The position numbers were made by a program, and so were the translations under genes. Below, piece after piece: positions 1 through 14,307 of a stretch of 64,000 bases of DNA. Where the stretch lies: positions 186,001 to 250,000 of the forward strand of contig JADJQY010000042.1 in the NCBI GenBank assembly GCA_016712505.1, in the 5' to 3' direction. The notes beneath the pieces were generated by a model. It had not been told where the DNA came from. It saw only the letters and a list, made by a program, of their open reading frames with translations, and ran no database searches. Positions within the stretch are counted from its first letter, which is position 1, and every line of letters begins with the position of its first letter. The stretch comes from Candidatus Eiseniibacteriota bacterium. GTDB taxonomy: Bacteria > Eisenbacteria > RBG-16-71-46 > CAIMUX01.

Positions 1-2234
<2,234 letters not shown>

Positions 2235-2236
2235 CT

Positions 2237-4400
2237 TTACCTGCTCCCGGAACTGGCCGCTACGAGCCGCAACGGAACCGGGTCGCAATGGACATCGCGG
2301 GCCGTAACCGTCGGGCCTGTCCGACTCCACCCCTCCAACTCAATCACAACGGTTCGCTGTTCTGACGATCCCGGTCGAAGCTTGCGAGCCAGAAGCTGGC
2401 CGAAGCGCAAGTCGTGCGTGGAGACGAAAAGCTGCCGCTTGATCCTTCGCTCGACGAAGGAGATCGATCAGACCGAGAAGATTGATGTCATCCAAGCTCT
2501 GCAGCGGGTCATCCAGAATTGCTGCATCGAGTGGTGGCCTTGATACACCCAAGTTGAGTGAAAGAAAGGTGCAGACGGCAAGGGCGTTCATCTGGGAACT
2601 GGATAGAACCGTTGCCGGTGAGTCGCTCTGGATCGACGAAAGCGGATCACTGACAACCGTTGCGAGCTGGCCGCGGCCATGCGAGACAGAGGTAAGAAAA
2701 CGCACTACGCGGAATGCCGGATGGACATCGATGCGGCTATAGATGTCACTGAGCAGAGGCTCGACCTCCTTCACACGTTCAGTGACAACACGCGCCGCAG
2801 CCTCCCTCAGTGCCTCGATTACGCGCTGCGCCTGCTCTCCCGTCGCCGCGCGCTTCCCAAGCTCCGTATCTTCTTGTTGAAGCGTCACGCGCGTTGTCTG
2901 GATCTCTCGCTCAAGTTCCTGAATCGCCGCCTGGTCGCCAACCTGAGAGAGGCGAAGGGCGAATGCCTCGCCAGTTCTTTGCGCTGTGGCCAAGTCGTCG
3001 ATACGTAGATTCGTATCCCTTGCGGCAGCCACAACAGAGGGCAATCGCTCGAGCGGGCCTGTGACCACGACCCCGAACTCCTTTAGGCGCTTGTCGATGG
3101 CGAGGTCAGCGGCCTCAACGTCCCGAATCGACTGCTCTGCCGTTCGAACGTCGAGTTCGGCGGCTGAGAGTTCCTTCTCTTGAGCGGCAAGCGATTCCAA
3201 GAGCCCCGGCAAGGTGTCCGGCAGTGAAGGAGAACTCGCGGGCGTGCTTCCGCCTGCTGCCGTTAGCTCCAGTCGCCGTCGGGTCGCATCGACGTTGTAA
3301 TCCTGGTCGCACACCGGACACTTCTCGCCGAGATGCTTGAGTGCAAGCGTCGCCAGTGCCTGCAACTGCTGCGACTTCTCCTTTAGTTCGGCTTGAAGAC
3401 GACGAACCTCGGCAGCGCGTGCCTGTTCAGCGGAAACCTTCGCCCGTGTCTCTTGAACGTGCTGCTGCGCCGTAGCTACCTTGCCCCGCAGTGACGTCAG
3501 ATCGGGCAAGGTCCTGGCGGCAATGCCGCTGAGCTCCTGAGTCAGTGCGTCGAGAAGAGGCCATCTTCGCTCGGCGGCACGACGGGCGGCGTCGAGCTGC
3601 ATGATGGCGTTGTCAATGGCGCTGGTCGCCTCCCGAGAAGCTATGGGAACTGCGCTGACCTTGAGACCCATTGCTTGCATCCGAACCCACCACTCGGACC
3701 ACACAGTTTCGTCGAGACCCGCTTCCGCCGAAGTTGGGCGGGCTCTTAGCTCAGCGAGACGTGATTCCATCGTCGCTAGCCGGCCACGAACCGGCTCGAG
3801 TTCCGCAGCTCGGCTATTCGTGGCTAGGCTCCATGCTTTCTTTGCTCGCTCCAGTTCGCCTTGCAGATCGGTCACCCTTCCGGCACCGACAAGTTCGCTG
3901 ACGGCGCCAAAGCGTTCCTGCGCTGTGACAGAGTCAACAAATTCGCGCACGAGATCTTGTTGCAGGTACACGCTGCGTGTTAGGGCTGTCGCAAGGGCTT
4001 CCGCAGGATTCGCGGCGGTCGCCGCCTCCTTCCATATCTGCTGGATTAACCGGCCCTCTGCTTCTGGACCACGCAAGACCCCTTCGGGTGTCTCAACGGA
4101 GACCGTGGTTCGCGCCCCATCGAAGACTCGCGTGACCGTCAACGGCGAAGAGCCGTCCTTACGACCAAGGCGCAGGGACACTCGGGCCTGACCGGTCTCA
4201 GAGAACTTGCACGCCAACGGCGCATCATCAGGGCCGAGCCGTGGAATGCAGCCGGCAATTGCCCAAAGCATTGCGTCAAAGAGAGATGTCTTTCCGTTGC
4301 CGTTTGCGCCGACCACGATGACTGCGTCAGCATCCAGATCGAATGTTTGTTTCGTCGCGAAACCGCGAAACCCGGCTAGTTCTAGAGACAGTAGCCTCAT
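2237..4400 (-). CDS. Rad50/SbcC-like zinc-hook ATPase in defence operon (C-terminal frameshift)
   Basis: An SMC/Rad50-type ABC ATPase of about 720 residues. Walker A GANGNGKTS is at residues 31-39. Long coiled coils flank a zinc hook CPVC near residue 362. The ABC signature LSSSQ is near 598 and Walker B AAILDDPLQSLDD near 630. The D-loop/H-loop end (QLFVSTHDLRFGQLL) is present but in another frame: a one-base indel near 2440-2460 otherwise gives a scrambled tail ending at 2340. With that correction the gene ends at TAA 2237-2239, 2 nt before the hsdR start. Its ATG overlaps the preceding gene by four bases (ATGA), so the two are probably translationally coupled. Rad50-like hooks bind DNA ends or sense DNA state. 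With the SIR2-like and small genes upstream, I infer that this is the DNA sensor of a three-gene defence module. Confidence 0.85.
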
Positions 4401-4975
4401 TGAGCCTGCCGCGTTCGATGAAGAGCTTCGATCAACGGCTCCTGCTCAATGAAGGACTTCACAAGCACTTTCGTCGTTGCCTCGTTGATGCCCTGTTCCG
4501 CCAACAGCGCCGGAAGCAGGTCGAGCGCGGTACCTTGCCCGATGGCGCCTTGCGGATCGCGAAGAGGCAAGAGTGATCGCAATAGCCGTTCAACGTCACC
4601 CGGTGCGGCCAGCTCTTCCCCAGTCGCAACCAATTTCCGAAGGCGCGTGGTATCGGAGCGAATGTCTTCGATGTGAGCGTCGCTCCCTGGAGCGATTGCC
4701 GTCGTCAAGAGGACTAGATAACCGTCCCAGGCCTTGTTCTCAGTCTGTCCCACGTGCCGTGAGATCACATCGACGAGCGCTCCCTGCAGGTCTGCCCACG
4801 ACTGAAGTAACTCGGCCGTTGTCGTGAATACGGCGATGCCGACCACGTTGTACTTGTCTTCGAACAGCCTGGTCGACGTTGTGTTCCATTCCGGAAAGCC
4901 CTCTCGGATGGATCGATACCCCCCGGCTTCCAGGACACTTGTGGATGCGGCAATGAGGTCCGTCGTGGTCATCAT
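4397..4975 (-). CDS. Small unknown protein between SIR2-like and Rad50-like genes (candidate middle component)
   Basis: A protein of 192 residues that I do not recognise. It looks mostly helical and acidic, with an aromatic start (EGFPEWNTTSTRLFEDKYN) followed by a predicted hydrophobic core (NVVGIAVFTTTAELLQSW). It has no signal peptide or membrane segment. I chose the ATG at 4975 because it overlaps the stop codon of the SIR2-like gene; an in-frame ATG at 4993 is also possible. Its stop overlaps the ATG of the Rad50-like gene. A small acidic protein encoded immediately before an SMC-type ATPase resembles the middle component of ABC-three-component (ABC-3C) conflict systems, which bridges the ATPase and an effector. 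That role is inferred from gene order and size only. Confidence 0.7.
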   Translation of the reverse strand: MMTTTDLIAASTSVLEAGGYRSIREGFPEWNTTSTRLFEDKYNVVGIAVFTTTAELLQSWADLQGALVDVISRHVGQTENKAWDGYLVLLTTAIAPGSDAHIEDIRSDTTRLRKLVATGEELAAPGDVERLLRSLLPLRDPQGAIGQGTALDLLPALLAEQGINEATTKVLVKSFIEQEPLIEALHRTRQAQ

Positions 4976-6359
4976 GGCGCCACCTGCTGACACTTCGTTG
5001 AATCTTGTCGGAGAGAGTCGACATGAAACATCGGCAATGCCGTTGGGCCAAACACAATGCTCGCGGACGTGTCGCCAAGGAGCACGTCCGCAGGAGGCGT
5101 GATCGGCATAGGGTCGCCGTTGTGCGTCCCGGCGATGATCGCACCGCTTAGAGGCATTGCTCTGTCTCGAAGTCGCCTTCGTCGTTGCGTCAGGGTCGTT
5201 TCGATTGCCACCTGACCCCGTGTCCCTCGGCCGGAAGCGAACACATGCGTTGCGACCGTTCGATCGCCGCGTCGAAACTCGACAACACCGTCATCACACA
5301 GAACGGCTTGCGTGCCGGTGACGCGAGCGATCAATGCGGCCGCGAGAAGCAGGTCGGCAAGAAGTTCCCGCGCTAGCAACTCCTCGGCGAAGTATTCCTT
5401 CCCATGGAGAAGCCAATTTGCTCGTAGGCGGCCTACGTTCAGAAGCCCAATGCTTTGCAGTCGGTCCAGGAGAGTGGTCAAGTCTTCCGCATGCAGCTTT
5501 TCTCGCTGAACCATTGCCTCCGCTGCCGCCTTGAGTTGACATGCGTGCTCTACGACGAGTCTCTGAGACAACTGCTCCATGAACTCACACCATGACTTTC
5601 GGATGAAGGCATCGGGAGCAAGCGCCAGTGCCTTGAAGAACTCCGACATTTCCGGGTCACCCGGATCAACCTGATATGCCTTGCTCCCGTTTGGGATAGC
5701 GTTACGAATCAGCGTGGCGCTTTGAACTAGTACGTTGGCCGGGCTGCCCAAGCCTGCAAAAACGACGACTGGCGTAGCGAGAACCATCGCAGCAACGACC
5801 TGCTCCCACCTGCCATTCCACTCCGTATCGAGTGCCGCTGTTCGCAGAACCCATGTCTCGGGATCGGCCGCATTGGCGTTCCGGTGGAGGTAGTAGAGAT
5901 TGAGGGCCTTCTTGTTGGGCAAGTCATCTGGGCCGTCGATGACTCCGACAACGTCGCCCACACCTAGCAGGGAGATTGCGGTGGAGAGCGCGAGATCAAA
6001 GTTCAGCGTGACCACCGACGCGATCGCTCCCTCTCGCAGCAGTGCGGCTGTGAGCAGGTGGCCGTCATTGGGTGACGCCGTCTTCAGCTCGTAGTGCTGA
6101 CTGAGTTGCTCCACAAGGAGGCGCTGCTCGCCCGTCTTGGCGAAGACGGTGTCGGCGAGACAGGACAAGTTCGATGGAAGCGCACAATCTCCCAATGCGA
6201 GGACGCCATTTGCTACGAGCCGGTCGTGGCACTGCTGCGAACAGGTCCCCGCGAGTGGGATCAAGGTCGGCGCCTCAAACGAACATCCCGCTCCGACAAC
6301 GAGCGTGATCTTGCCACCCCCTGGAGCGGAAACAGCCTGGAGCAGTGTATGAGGCAGAG

Positions 6360-6363
<4 letters not shown>
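4972..6363 (-). CDS. SIR2-like domain protein, candidate NAD-consuming defence effector
   Basis: A protein of 463 residues. The N-terminal half has SIR2-fold landmarks: the nucleotide-binding loop LVVGAGCSFEAPT (residues 21-33), the T-x-N-x-D motif TLNFD (119-123), a candidate catalytic histidine in YYLHRN (His160), and a second glycine-rich loop AGLGSPANVL (about 204-212). The C-terminal half is helical and unrecognised, then basic (TLTQRRRRLRDRA). SIR2 domains in anti-phage systems (Thoeris, DSR, SIR2-HerA, short Argonaute systems) degrade NAD to abort infection; here that activity is inferred. The ATG overlaps the hsdS stop (ATGA) and its own stop overlaps the next gene, so it is embedded in the hsd operon. 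The usual LHG is LHR here, which is a departure from most relatives. Confidence 0.8.
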
Positions 6364-9251
<2,888 letters not shown>

Positions 9252-9304
9252 TTTGGGGACGTGTTACCTCTTGGGGACTCGGGCTGCGCGATGGAGCTGG
9301 GTGC

Positions 9305-9368
9305 GCCTAACGCTCCGGTTCGGCGGCGGGCCGCGCAGCCGACCGTCCGCTGCAACCGGTTGTTAGGC
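9305..9368 (-). other. attC recombination site (integron cassette end), distal
   Basis: Read on the minus strand, a 64-nt site begins with R'' GCCTAAC and ends with R' GTTAGGC. Inside, L'' CCGGTTGCAGCGG pairs with L' CCGCCGAACCGG, with one unpaired base just after CCGGTT. Short unpaired spacers separate the R and L boxes. The single extrahelical base in the L arm is what orients an attC, and it gives cassette orientation on the minus strand, in agreement with the genes. The site closes the OLD cassette and opens whatever follows, namely the hsd operon. Confidence 0.85.
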
Positions 9369-9412
9369 GCTCGGCATCCAGCATACGACCAGAGCAACTG
9401 TTCATACCCGCG

Positions 9413-11374
9413 CTATTTCAGCAGTGCGTTGAGATGCCTGAACGCTGCCTCGAAACGATCCTTCGTGGCATCTGAGACCTTGGGCCAGAGCGCGGCCGCG
9501 TTCTCCGCAAAATACCTCGCGGGTCGATAATGGCCGAACGCGCCGGACTGGAGGGGATTGTCCACGAGGAATGTTTCTATCGCCCGCAACGTGCGCGGCT
9601 CCTTTGCATTCAGGGAAGATGCAACGATGGGTCCCTTTAACTCCCTGGCAAACTCTGAGTTGACGAGGTCCACATAGAAGTCGCGCTCGAACATATCCTC
9701 AACATCAGCTTCGCTCCTTCCCGCGAAGTCTCCGTAGGTGGTCACCTGCCGCTTCTTGAGCAGCTTCTTCTTGTAGAGGTCTTCGATCTGGGCGCGGTCA
9801 CTGCTCTGTATATCGAGCAGCGTGGCGACATTCATGCCCTTCTGGGGCGCGAGCAGGGCAACAAACGCCGGAACCTTGCCGCTGCCGCCCGTCGGCGTGA
9901 TGACCCAATCTTCGGACAGTCCCTCGCGCCCTTCGCGCTCAAGTTCGGCGGACACGGCCCGCAAGAACAGCATGTCGGCGGGGCCTTCGACCACGAGCGA
10001 ATTGGGGCCGATGAACAGCGTTTGCTGAATCTCGTAGCCAAGAGCGCCCTGCAAAGGAAACAGGCTGTCGTCGGTGGCGTCGAAGACGTTGGAAAGAACC
10101 TTCGTGCCGTCCTGATCCCTCGGAAGCGGCTCCTTCGCATCGATCCCCAGATCCTGCACGATCCGCACACGCTCGAACTTGGCGGGGTCGATCATGAAGG
10201 GCGAATGAGTCGTATAGATGAGTTGGTGGGCAGACAACTCCGCCTCGAAATACCCGAGAAGATCGGCCTGCGCTCGCCCATGTAGCGAAAGCCCCGGCTC
10301 GTCGAGCAACAGGATGATGTTCTGCTTCTGGCGCTTGATATCCTCGTACCAAGCAAGGAAGGAGAAGAACCAGACAAAACCGCGCGAGCGTGAGCGCAGC
10401 GGGGTGTGAGCCCAATGCACCGTGTCGTACACTTCGCCCCAGACGTTGATGCCCTGCCGCATGCCTTCCGGGTCTGCGGGCTTGGCGTCTCGAACATCGA
10501 ACCGCAGCTGGATATGACGGTTCTGAGACCAGTACTTGACGATCCGGCTGGTCAGGTGGTTTCCGGCCCCTTCGAGCTTGTTTTTCAGTTCGGTCGTGTT
10601 CTTCGTTTCGACGAGTTTCCGGTGATCGAGCCGAGCCAGATTGATTAGTCCCAGAAGAGGGTAGTCGGAATCCACAAGGGTCCTGGCATCCGCGCGCGAT
10701 CAGGGCGTTCAGATTGGCTTGCCCTCCAGCTGATAATACTCATCGAAGTAGAGAAACTTCGGTGCGCGCGGCCAGATGAGCGAATTGAAGATGTAGGAGG
10801 GTAGGTCCTTCTCTCGGACCTTGGCCACAAGCCCCTTGAGCGCCTTAACGGCCTCCGTGGCTTCCGCCGCATCCAGCGCATCGGCGAACGCATCCCAGTT
10901 CGTAGCCCCGGTGAGCGCAGTCTTGAGTTCGTCAGGCAACGCGGGATTGTCCGCAAGGTGTTTCCGCGCTGCTCCTTCGTCCGCAGTCAGCAAGAGCCTG
11001 CTTTGGGCCTTGCCGTAGTAAGTCTTGTGGGTGAAGGTCTTGCCACTGAGCACCTTGGGTCCGAACACCGAAGTGACGGCTTCCGTATCTTCCGCATCGA
11101 GTTCATACAGGCATTCAACGACAACAGCCTCGTCGCGGTCGCCGGTCTCTACGGCAAAACGGTAATCCTCGACCTCGCGCTTGGGGTAGTCGTAGGTTTC
11201 ATCGAAGGCCGCATCGGCGGGAATGATCGGGTTCGTCCGGTAGAGCGCCGTCAGCAGTGTCGTCTTTCCGGCCTCGTTCTTGCCGACGAGGCACGTAGTC
11301 TGGCTGTCCACCTTGACGGTGCCGGAATCCCAGATGCTTCGGAATTCGCGGACAGTGTATTCCTTGAGTTTCAC
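9413..11374 (-). CDS. OLD-family ATPase/TOPRIM endonuclease in an integron cassette (locally disrupted)
   Basis: An overcoming-lysogenization-defect type protein of about 653 residues. The ABC ATPase half has Walker A GKNEAGKTT (residues 31-39) and Walker B IILLLDEPGLSLHG, followed by TTHSPFMID. The C-terminal TOPRIM nuclease half has SLVVEGPADMLFLRA. OLD/RloA-like proteins act in phage defence, often near type I R-M loci. The reading frame is open on both sides but carries two stops at about 10,680-10,711. The local sequence reads well only if one base and then two bases are restored (LEG.ANLNALIARADART), so two small deletions cancel each other. The start is GTG at 11374, 20 nt after the attC. 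The gene fills the cassette between two attC sites. Confidence 0.83.
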
Positions 11375-11393
11375 GGTAGTTGTGTCCTCGTGT

Positions 11394-11453
11394 GCCTAAC
11401 GTTCGCGTTGAGCCGGCTGCCGAAGGCAAGTCGGCTCGAACGCCGGGTTAGGC
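11394..11453 (-). other. attC recombination site (integron cassette end), proximal
   Basis: On the minus strand this is a 60-nt attC: R'' GCCTAAC, a short spacer, L'' GCGTTCGAGCCG, an apical loop, L' CGGCTCAACGC, a spacer, and R' GTTAGGC. L'' and L' pair perfectly apart from one bulged C in L'', placed as in classical aadA-type attC sites (TTCAAGCCG against CGGCTTAA). This fixes the orientation as minus. The site lies 19 nt after the stop of the nuclease-like gene and 19 nt before the OLD start, the usual compact cassette spacing. Confidence 0.9.
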
Positions 11454-11472
11454 CTCAGCTTGACGTGCCCCA

Positions 11473-12165
11473 CTAGATTTCAACCTCGCTGAACTGGGTC
11501 AGTGATTTGTACTCGTTTGTGCCCACGCGTGTATAGATGAGTGCCCAGATTGGGCTAGCCGTAGAGCCAACGATCTGCCTACGGACGATGATTTTTCCTC
11601 CCATTCGAATGAGCAGATCGTGAGAATACTTCGACTGATAGACCAGTCGATTGGGGTTCGCCTTGTCGGGACGTACGAGGCGAACGAAAGGTGCGTAGTC
11701 TGCCCTTGCATAGGCCACGCCTGAAGCCTTGACGTCGCAAACTTCATGGAACTGCAACATGGATTGACTTGGGAGAAAGAAGACAAGGCAGGTCTTCTTG
11801 AAGGCCTCACCAACATTCTTGAGGCCGAGAAGCCAGTCCCAATCGTGCTTCACTCCCTTCTTGGCGTTCCAACGATTGACCGGCTGCTTCCCACCGGGTT
11901 TTCGGCGCAAGTACTTCACCTCGGCCCGAAGCGTCGGGCTCGAGATGACCAAGTCAAGACCAGACGAGCCCTGCGCGGCCAAGCCTGCCTCTGGCCCAAA
12001 GTGCATCGCCAGTCGAGCGCAGAGATCGATCTCTCGCTTCAGAAGTACTATGTTCTGCCGCTCCGACTTCGACTTGCGCTGGCACGCCAACGTGTACTCG
12101 TGGACGATGCTGAGGCAGGCCGACTTGAGGTACTCGTGTGCGTGATGAGGGGTTGAGTAACTCAT
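11473..12165 (-). CDS. PD-(D/E)XK nuclease-like protein, first integron cassette
   Basis: A protein of 230 residues without a recognised family name. Glu45, GLDLVISSP with Asp71, and AEVKYLRR with Glu82 and Lys84 give the spacing of a PD-(D/E)XK active site (E...D-x10-E-x-K). A basic stretch follows (RRKPGGK). The C-terminal half has aromatic-rich beta patterns and no clear domain. The ATG lies 5 nt after the cassette boundary GTTAGGC at 12170-12176, and the gene ends just before the attC at 11394-11453, so it is a one-gene cassette. By its active site it is probably a restriction-type DNase; its position at the start of a defence-rich array supports an anti-phage role by inference. Confidence 0.75.
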   Translation of the reverse strand: MSYSTPHHAHEYLKSACLSIVHEYTLACQRKSKSERQNIVLLKREIDLCARLAMHFGPEAGLAAQGSSGLDLVISSPTLRAEVKYLRRKPGGKQPVNRWNAKKGVKHDWDWLLGLKNVGEAFKKTCLVFFLPSQSMLQFHEVCDVKASGVAYARADYAPFVRLVRPDKANPNRLVYQSKYSHDLLIRMGGKIIVRRQIVGSTASPIWALIYTRVGTNEYKSLTQFSEVEI

Positions 12166-12169
12166 TGAG

Positions 12170-12289
12170 GCCTAACTTCTATTCGACAGGTCCGCGTAAC
12201 TCCGCGGCCCGCGCAGATCCGCCCATGTATCTCGCTCGGATAACACTGAGCGCGCCGTCTCAGATGCACGGAAACTCCACCTTCCCAAC
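12170..12289 (-). other. Presumptive attI region and junction with first cassette
   Basis: Between the corrected 3' end of intI and the first cassette are 113 nt without a gene, ending in GTTAGGC (minus strand, 12176-12170). That heptamer is the GTTRRRY crossover core, and no R''/L'' partner precedes it, as expected for attI rather than attC. If correct, attI lies at the 3' end of intI, not beside its start as in class 1 integrons. This is inferred from position and core; no attI of this type is known to me for comparison. Confidence 0.5.
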
Positions 12290-12334
12290 CTACTCGCTCC
12301 CCTCTCCCTTGTCCGGATAACTGTTACGCGGACC
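12189..12334. repeat. 12-bp inverted repeat flanking presumptive attI
   Basis: GGTCCGCGTAAC at 12189-12200 recurs as its reverse complement at 12323-12334, one copy in the attI region and one inside the intI C-terminal coding end. CGGATAAC also occurs twice in direct orientation (12237-12244 and 12314-12321). These could be integrase-binding sites, as accessory sites occur in known attI; this is inference. Confidence 0.4.
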
Positions 12335-13676
12335 AGTGTAACTCCGACGCCGCGGCGGCGGCACCGAAGGCCGCCGGTCTTCGAGCTCCCGCTCCGACTC
12401 CCCCGCCGCCACGGGCCTCCCCACCGGTCCCCTTCGCTCCTCTGGTTGACCTCCGCCGAAGGCCAGCCCCTCCAACGGACTCCTCACCCCCCGCCCGCCT
12501 CGATTCAGCACGTGCGTGTAGATCATGGTGGTCCTGACGTCCGGAGTGCCCGAGAAGCTCCTGAATCGTCCGGATGTCATATCCGGATTCCAGCAGGTGC
12601 GTGGCGAACGAGTGGCGGAGGGTGTGGCAGGTGGCGTGCTTGGTGATGCCGCTGGCGAGGACGGCGCGGCGGACGGCCCTCTGGGTGACGGACTCGTGGA
12701 GGTGGTGCCGACGACGGCGGCGAGAAATGGGATCGCGATAGGGACGGGTGGCGGGGAAGACCCACTGCCAGGCCCACTCCCAGGGGGCACGGGGATACTT
12801 TTGCTCGAGCGCGCTGGGAAGCTCGACGCTGCCATCGCCACGGGCGCGGTCCTGGGCGTGCTGGCGCTGGACGGCCTCGAGATGGCGGGCGAGGGGGCCG
12901 GCGACGGGCTCAGGCAGAAGCGTGATCCGGTCCTTCCGACCTTTCCCGTCGCGAACGACGATTTCGCGACGGCCGAAGTCGACATCCTTGACGCGGAGTC
13001 GACAGGCTTCGAGGAGCCGGAGTCCGGCACCGTACAAGAGCGATGCGATCAGCCACTCGGGACCGGTGAGACGGGAGAGAACGGCAGACACCTCGCCGGG
13101 CGTGAGCACGACGGGGACGCGCACGGAGGGCTTGGCCCGGACGAGGTCGGTCAGCCAGGGGAAGTCGGTCTGGAGGACGTCCCGGTACAGGAACAGCAGC
13201 GCAGCGAGCGCCTGATTCTGCGTCGACGCGGAGACCTTACGCTCGACGGCGAGCGCGGTCAGGAACCGGGTGATCTCCGCAGCGCCAAGTTCCCGGGGGT
13301 GGCGGAGCCCGGAAAACCGCACGTACCGGCGGATCCAGCCGAGATACGCCTTCTCCGTCCGCGGGCTGAGGTGCCGAAGGCGAGCGGCGGCGCTGGCCTG
13401 GCGGAGAAGTGGGGAGCGCGGCCCGACACCTCGACTGCCCGCCGCGGAGTGGAGGGCATCCCGGACGACGGTCAACCGGGGCGCGGCACCTGAGGTGGCG
13501 GACAAGGCGGAGACGGCCGAGCGCGCAGTGGGCGAGATGCAGGCTGCCGCGGCAGGGAGCGAGTTGCAATCCGCAGCGGCAGCGATTTCGCGATCCGCCC
13601 GGGGCGCATTCGGCGCCTGGCGGCGACCCGGTCGGTGGTTCTGCGATTGCTCGAGTTGCTGGACTGCGGCGGCCAT
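12290..13676 (-). CDS. intI: Integron integrase IntI, tyrosine recombinase (frameshifted before the catalytic Tyr)
   Basis: Catalyses attC x attI recombination. It has a tyrosine-recombinase SAM-like N-domain (LSPRTEKAYLGWIRRYVRF), box I GAGLRLLEACRLRVKD, the IntI-specific insertion (ALEQKYPRAPWEW..WVFPA), and box II HTLRHSFATHLLESGYDIRT. The catalytic tyrosine segment (TTMIYTHVLNRGG) is in another frame. One extra base near 12,540 (GHS|DVRTT) breaks it, so the uncorrected frame runs on to 12324. The IntI insertion separates this protein from ordinary phage or XerCD integrases. The ATG at 13676 gives an N-terminal extension of about 90 poorly conserved residues; a later start is possible. Confidence 0.87.
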
Positions 13677-13771
13677 GCCTCCCCCTCGCTGCGGTAACGA
13701 CGGATGAAGAACGGCAGTGATTCTGCATCCGCACCCGGAGGAAGGCAATGCGAAACGTGTGCCCTGGTGGA

Positions 13772-13852
13772 TGCTTCGGAGCTCCGTTCGGCGTACCAAA
13801 GCCGGGCTTCCTGAGCCTCGAGGGCCGCCTCGGGATGCAACTCGAGCTGCAC
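13772..13852 (-). pseudogene. Truncated ParE/RelE-type toxin start
   Basis: From a GTG at 13852 about 27 codons read as the N-terminus of a ParE-family toxin (QLELHPEAALEAQEARLWYAER). The similarity then stops abruptly next to the intI upstream region. The start immediately follows the stop of the antitoxin gene at 13855, the normal order for this pair. The truncation suggests that the integron end or another rearrangement removed the rest. Confidence 0.6.
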
Positions 13853-13854
13853 GG

Positions 13855-14085
13855 CTACTTGTCTCGCAGAATCTGCTGCCGCGCCTCGGACCACGGAATG
13901 GTCTTCACCTGTCCCGAATCAAGCTCCTCCACCCGACGTGCGACCTCGGCTTCCCAGGCAGCTTCGACGTCCGGATCTACCTGCTGGTCCTGGAGACTAT
14001 CGAGCAGCCGGCTGGCGATTGCTCCGCGTGCCTCCGGTGGGAGTTTGAGCGCGGCTTCGATCAGCGCTCTGACATCAGCTTGCAT
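13855..14085 (-). CDS. Addiction-module antitoxin (PF09720/TIGR02574 type)
   Basis: A small acidic protein of 76 residues from the ATG at 14085. LIEAALKLPPEARGAIASRLLDSL is followed by DPDVEAAWEAEVARRVEELDSG and VKTIPWSEARQQIL, the standard layout of the unstable antitoxins that accompany ParE-type toxins. A longer frame extends upstream to 14172, but the family start fits 14085. Its toxin partner downstream is truncated, so the antitoxin is probably orphaned. Confidence 0.8.
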   Translation of the reverse strand: MQADVRALIEAALKLPPEARGAIASRLLDSLQDQQVDPDVEAAWEAEVARRVEELDSGQVKTIPWSEARQQILRDK

Positions 14086-14307
14086 GTTTGCACCTCCGAC
14101 TGACCATTGTACCACCTTCTGCGGAGGCGACGGGCCCCGCGAGTCGGTCTGCTGTTCGACCGGTTCGCGCAACCTGGCTCCGCGCGGCCCGCGCGCATGG
14201 CCAACCCGGACCGATCAGGTCCGATGGACGTCCCCCGGACGTTGACCGCCTCCGATCTGCCTGCTCGCTCTCCCACGGCTCCCAGCTCCGACGTCTAACG
14301 CTTTTCC

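Larger units (their letters stand above)
9305..13676 (-). mobile_element. Chromosomal-type integron with inverted integrase and defence cassettes
   Basis: The element comprises intI, a presumptive attI, a nuclease-like cassette (about 0.78 kb), an attC, an OLD cassette (about 2.1 kb) and a second attC. All genes and both attC sites share the minus orientation with intI, so the integrase gene points into the array. That is opposite to the divergent class 1 layout and resembles the unusual Treponema denticola integron. The array may continue to the left: hsdM begins 54 nt after the last attC, but no third attC is visible within the window. Confidence 0.75.

Noticed and set aside
12290..13676. 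IntI as a phage or XerCD recombinase
   Set aside because: The ALEQKYPRAPWEW ... WVFPA insertion is specific to integron integrases, and attC sites lie next to it.
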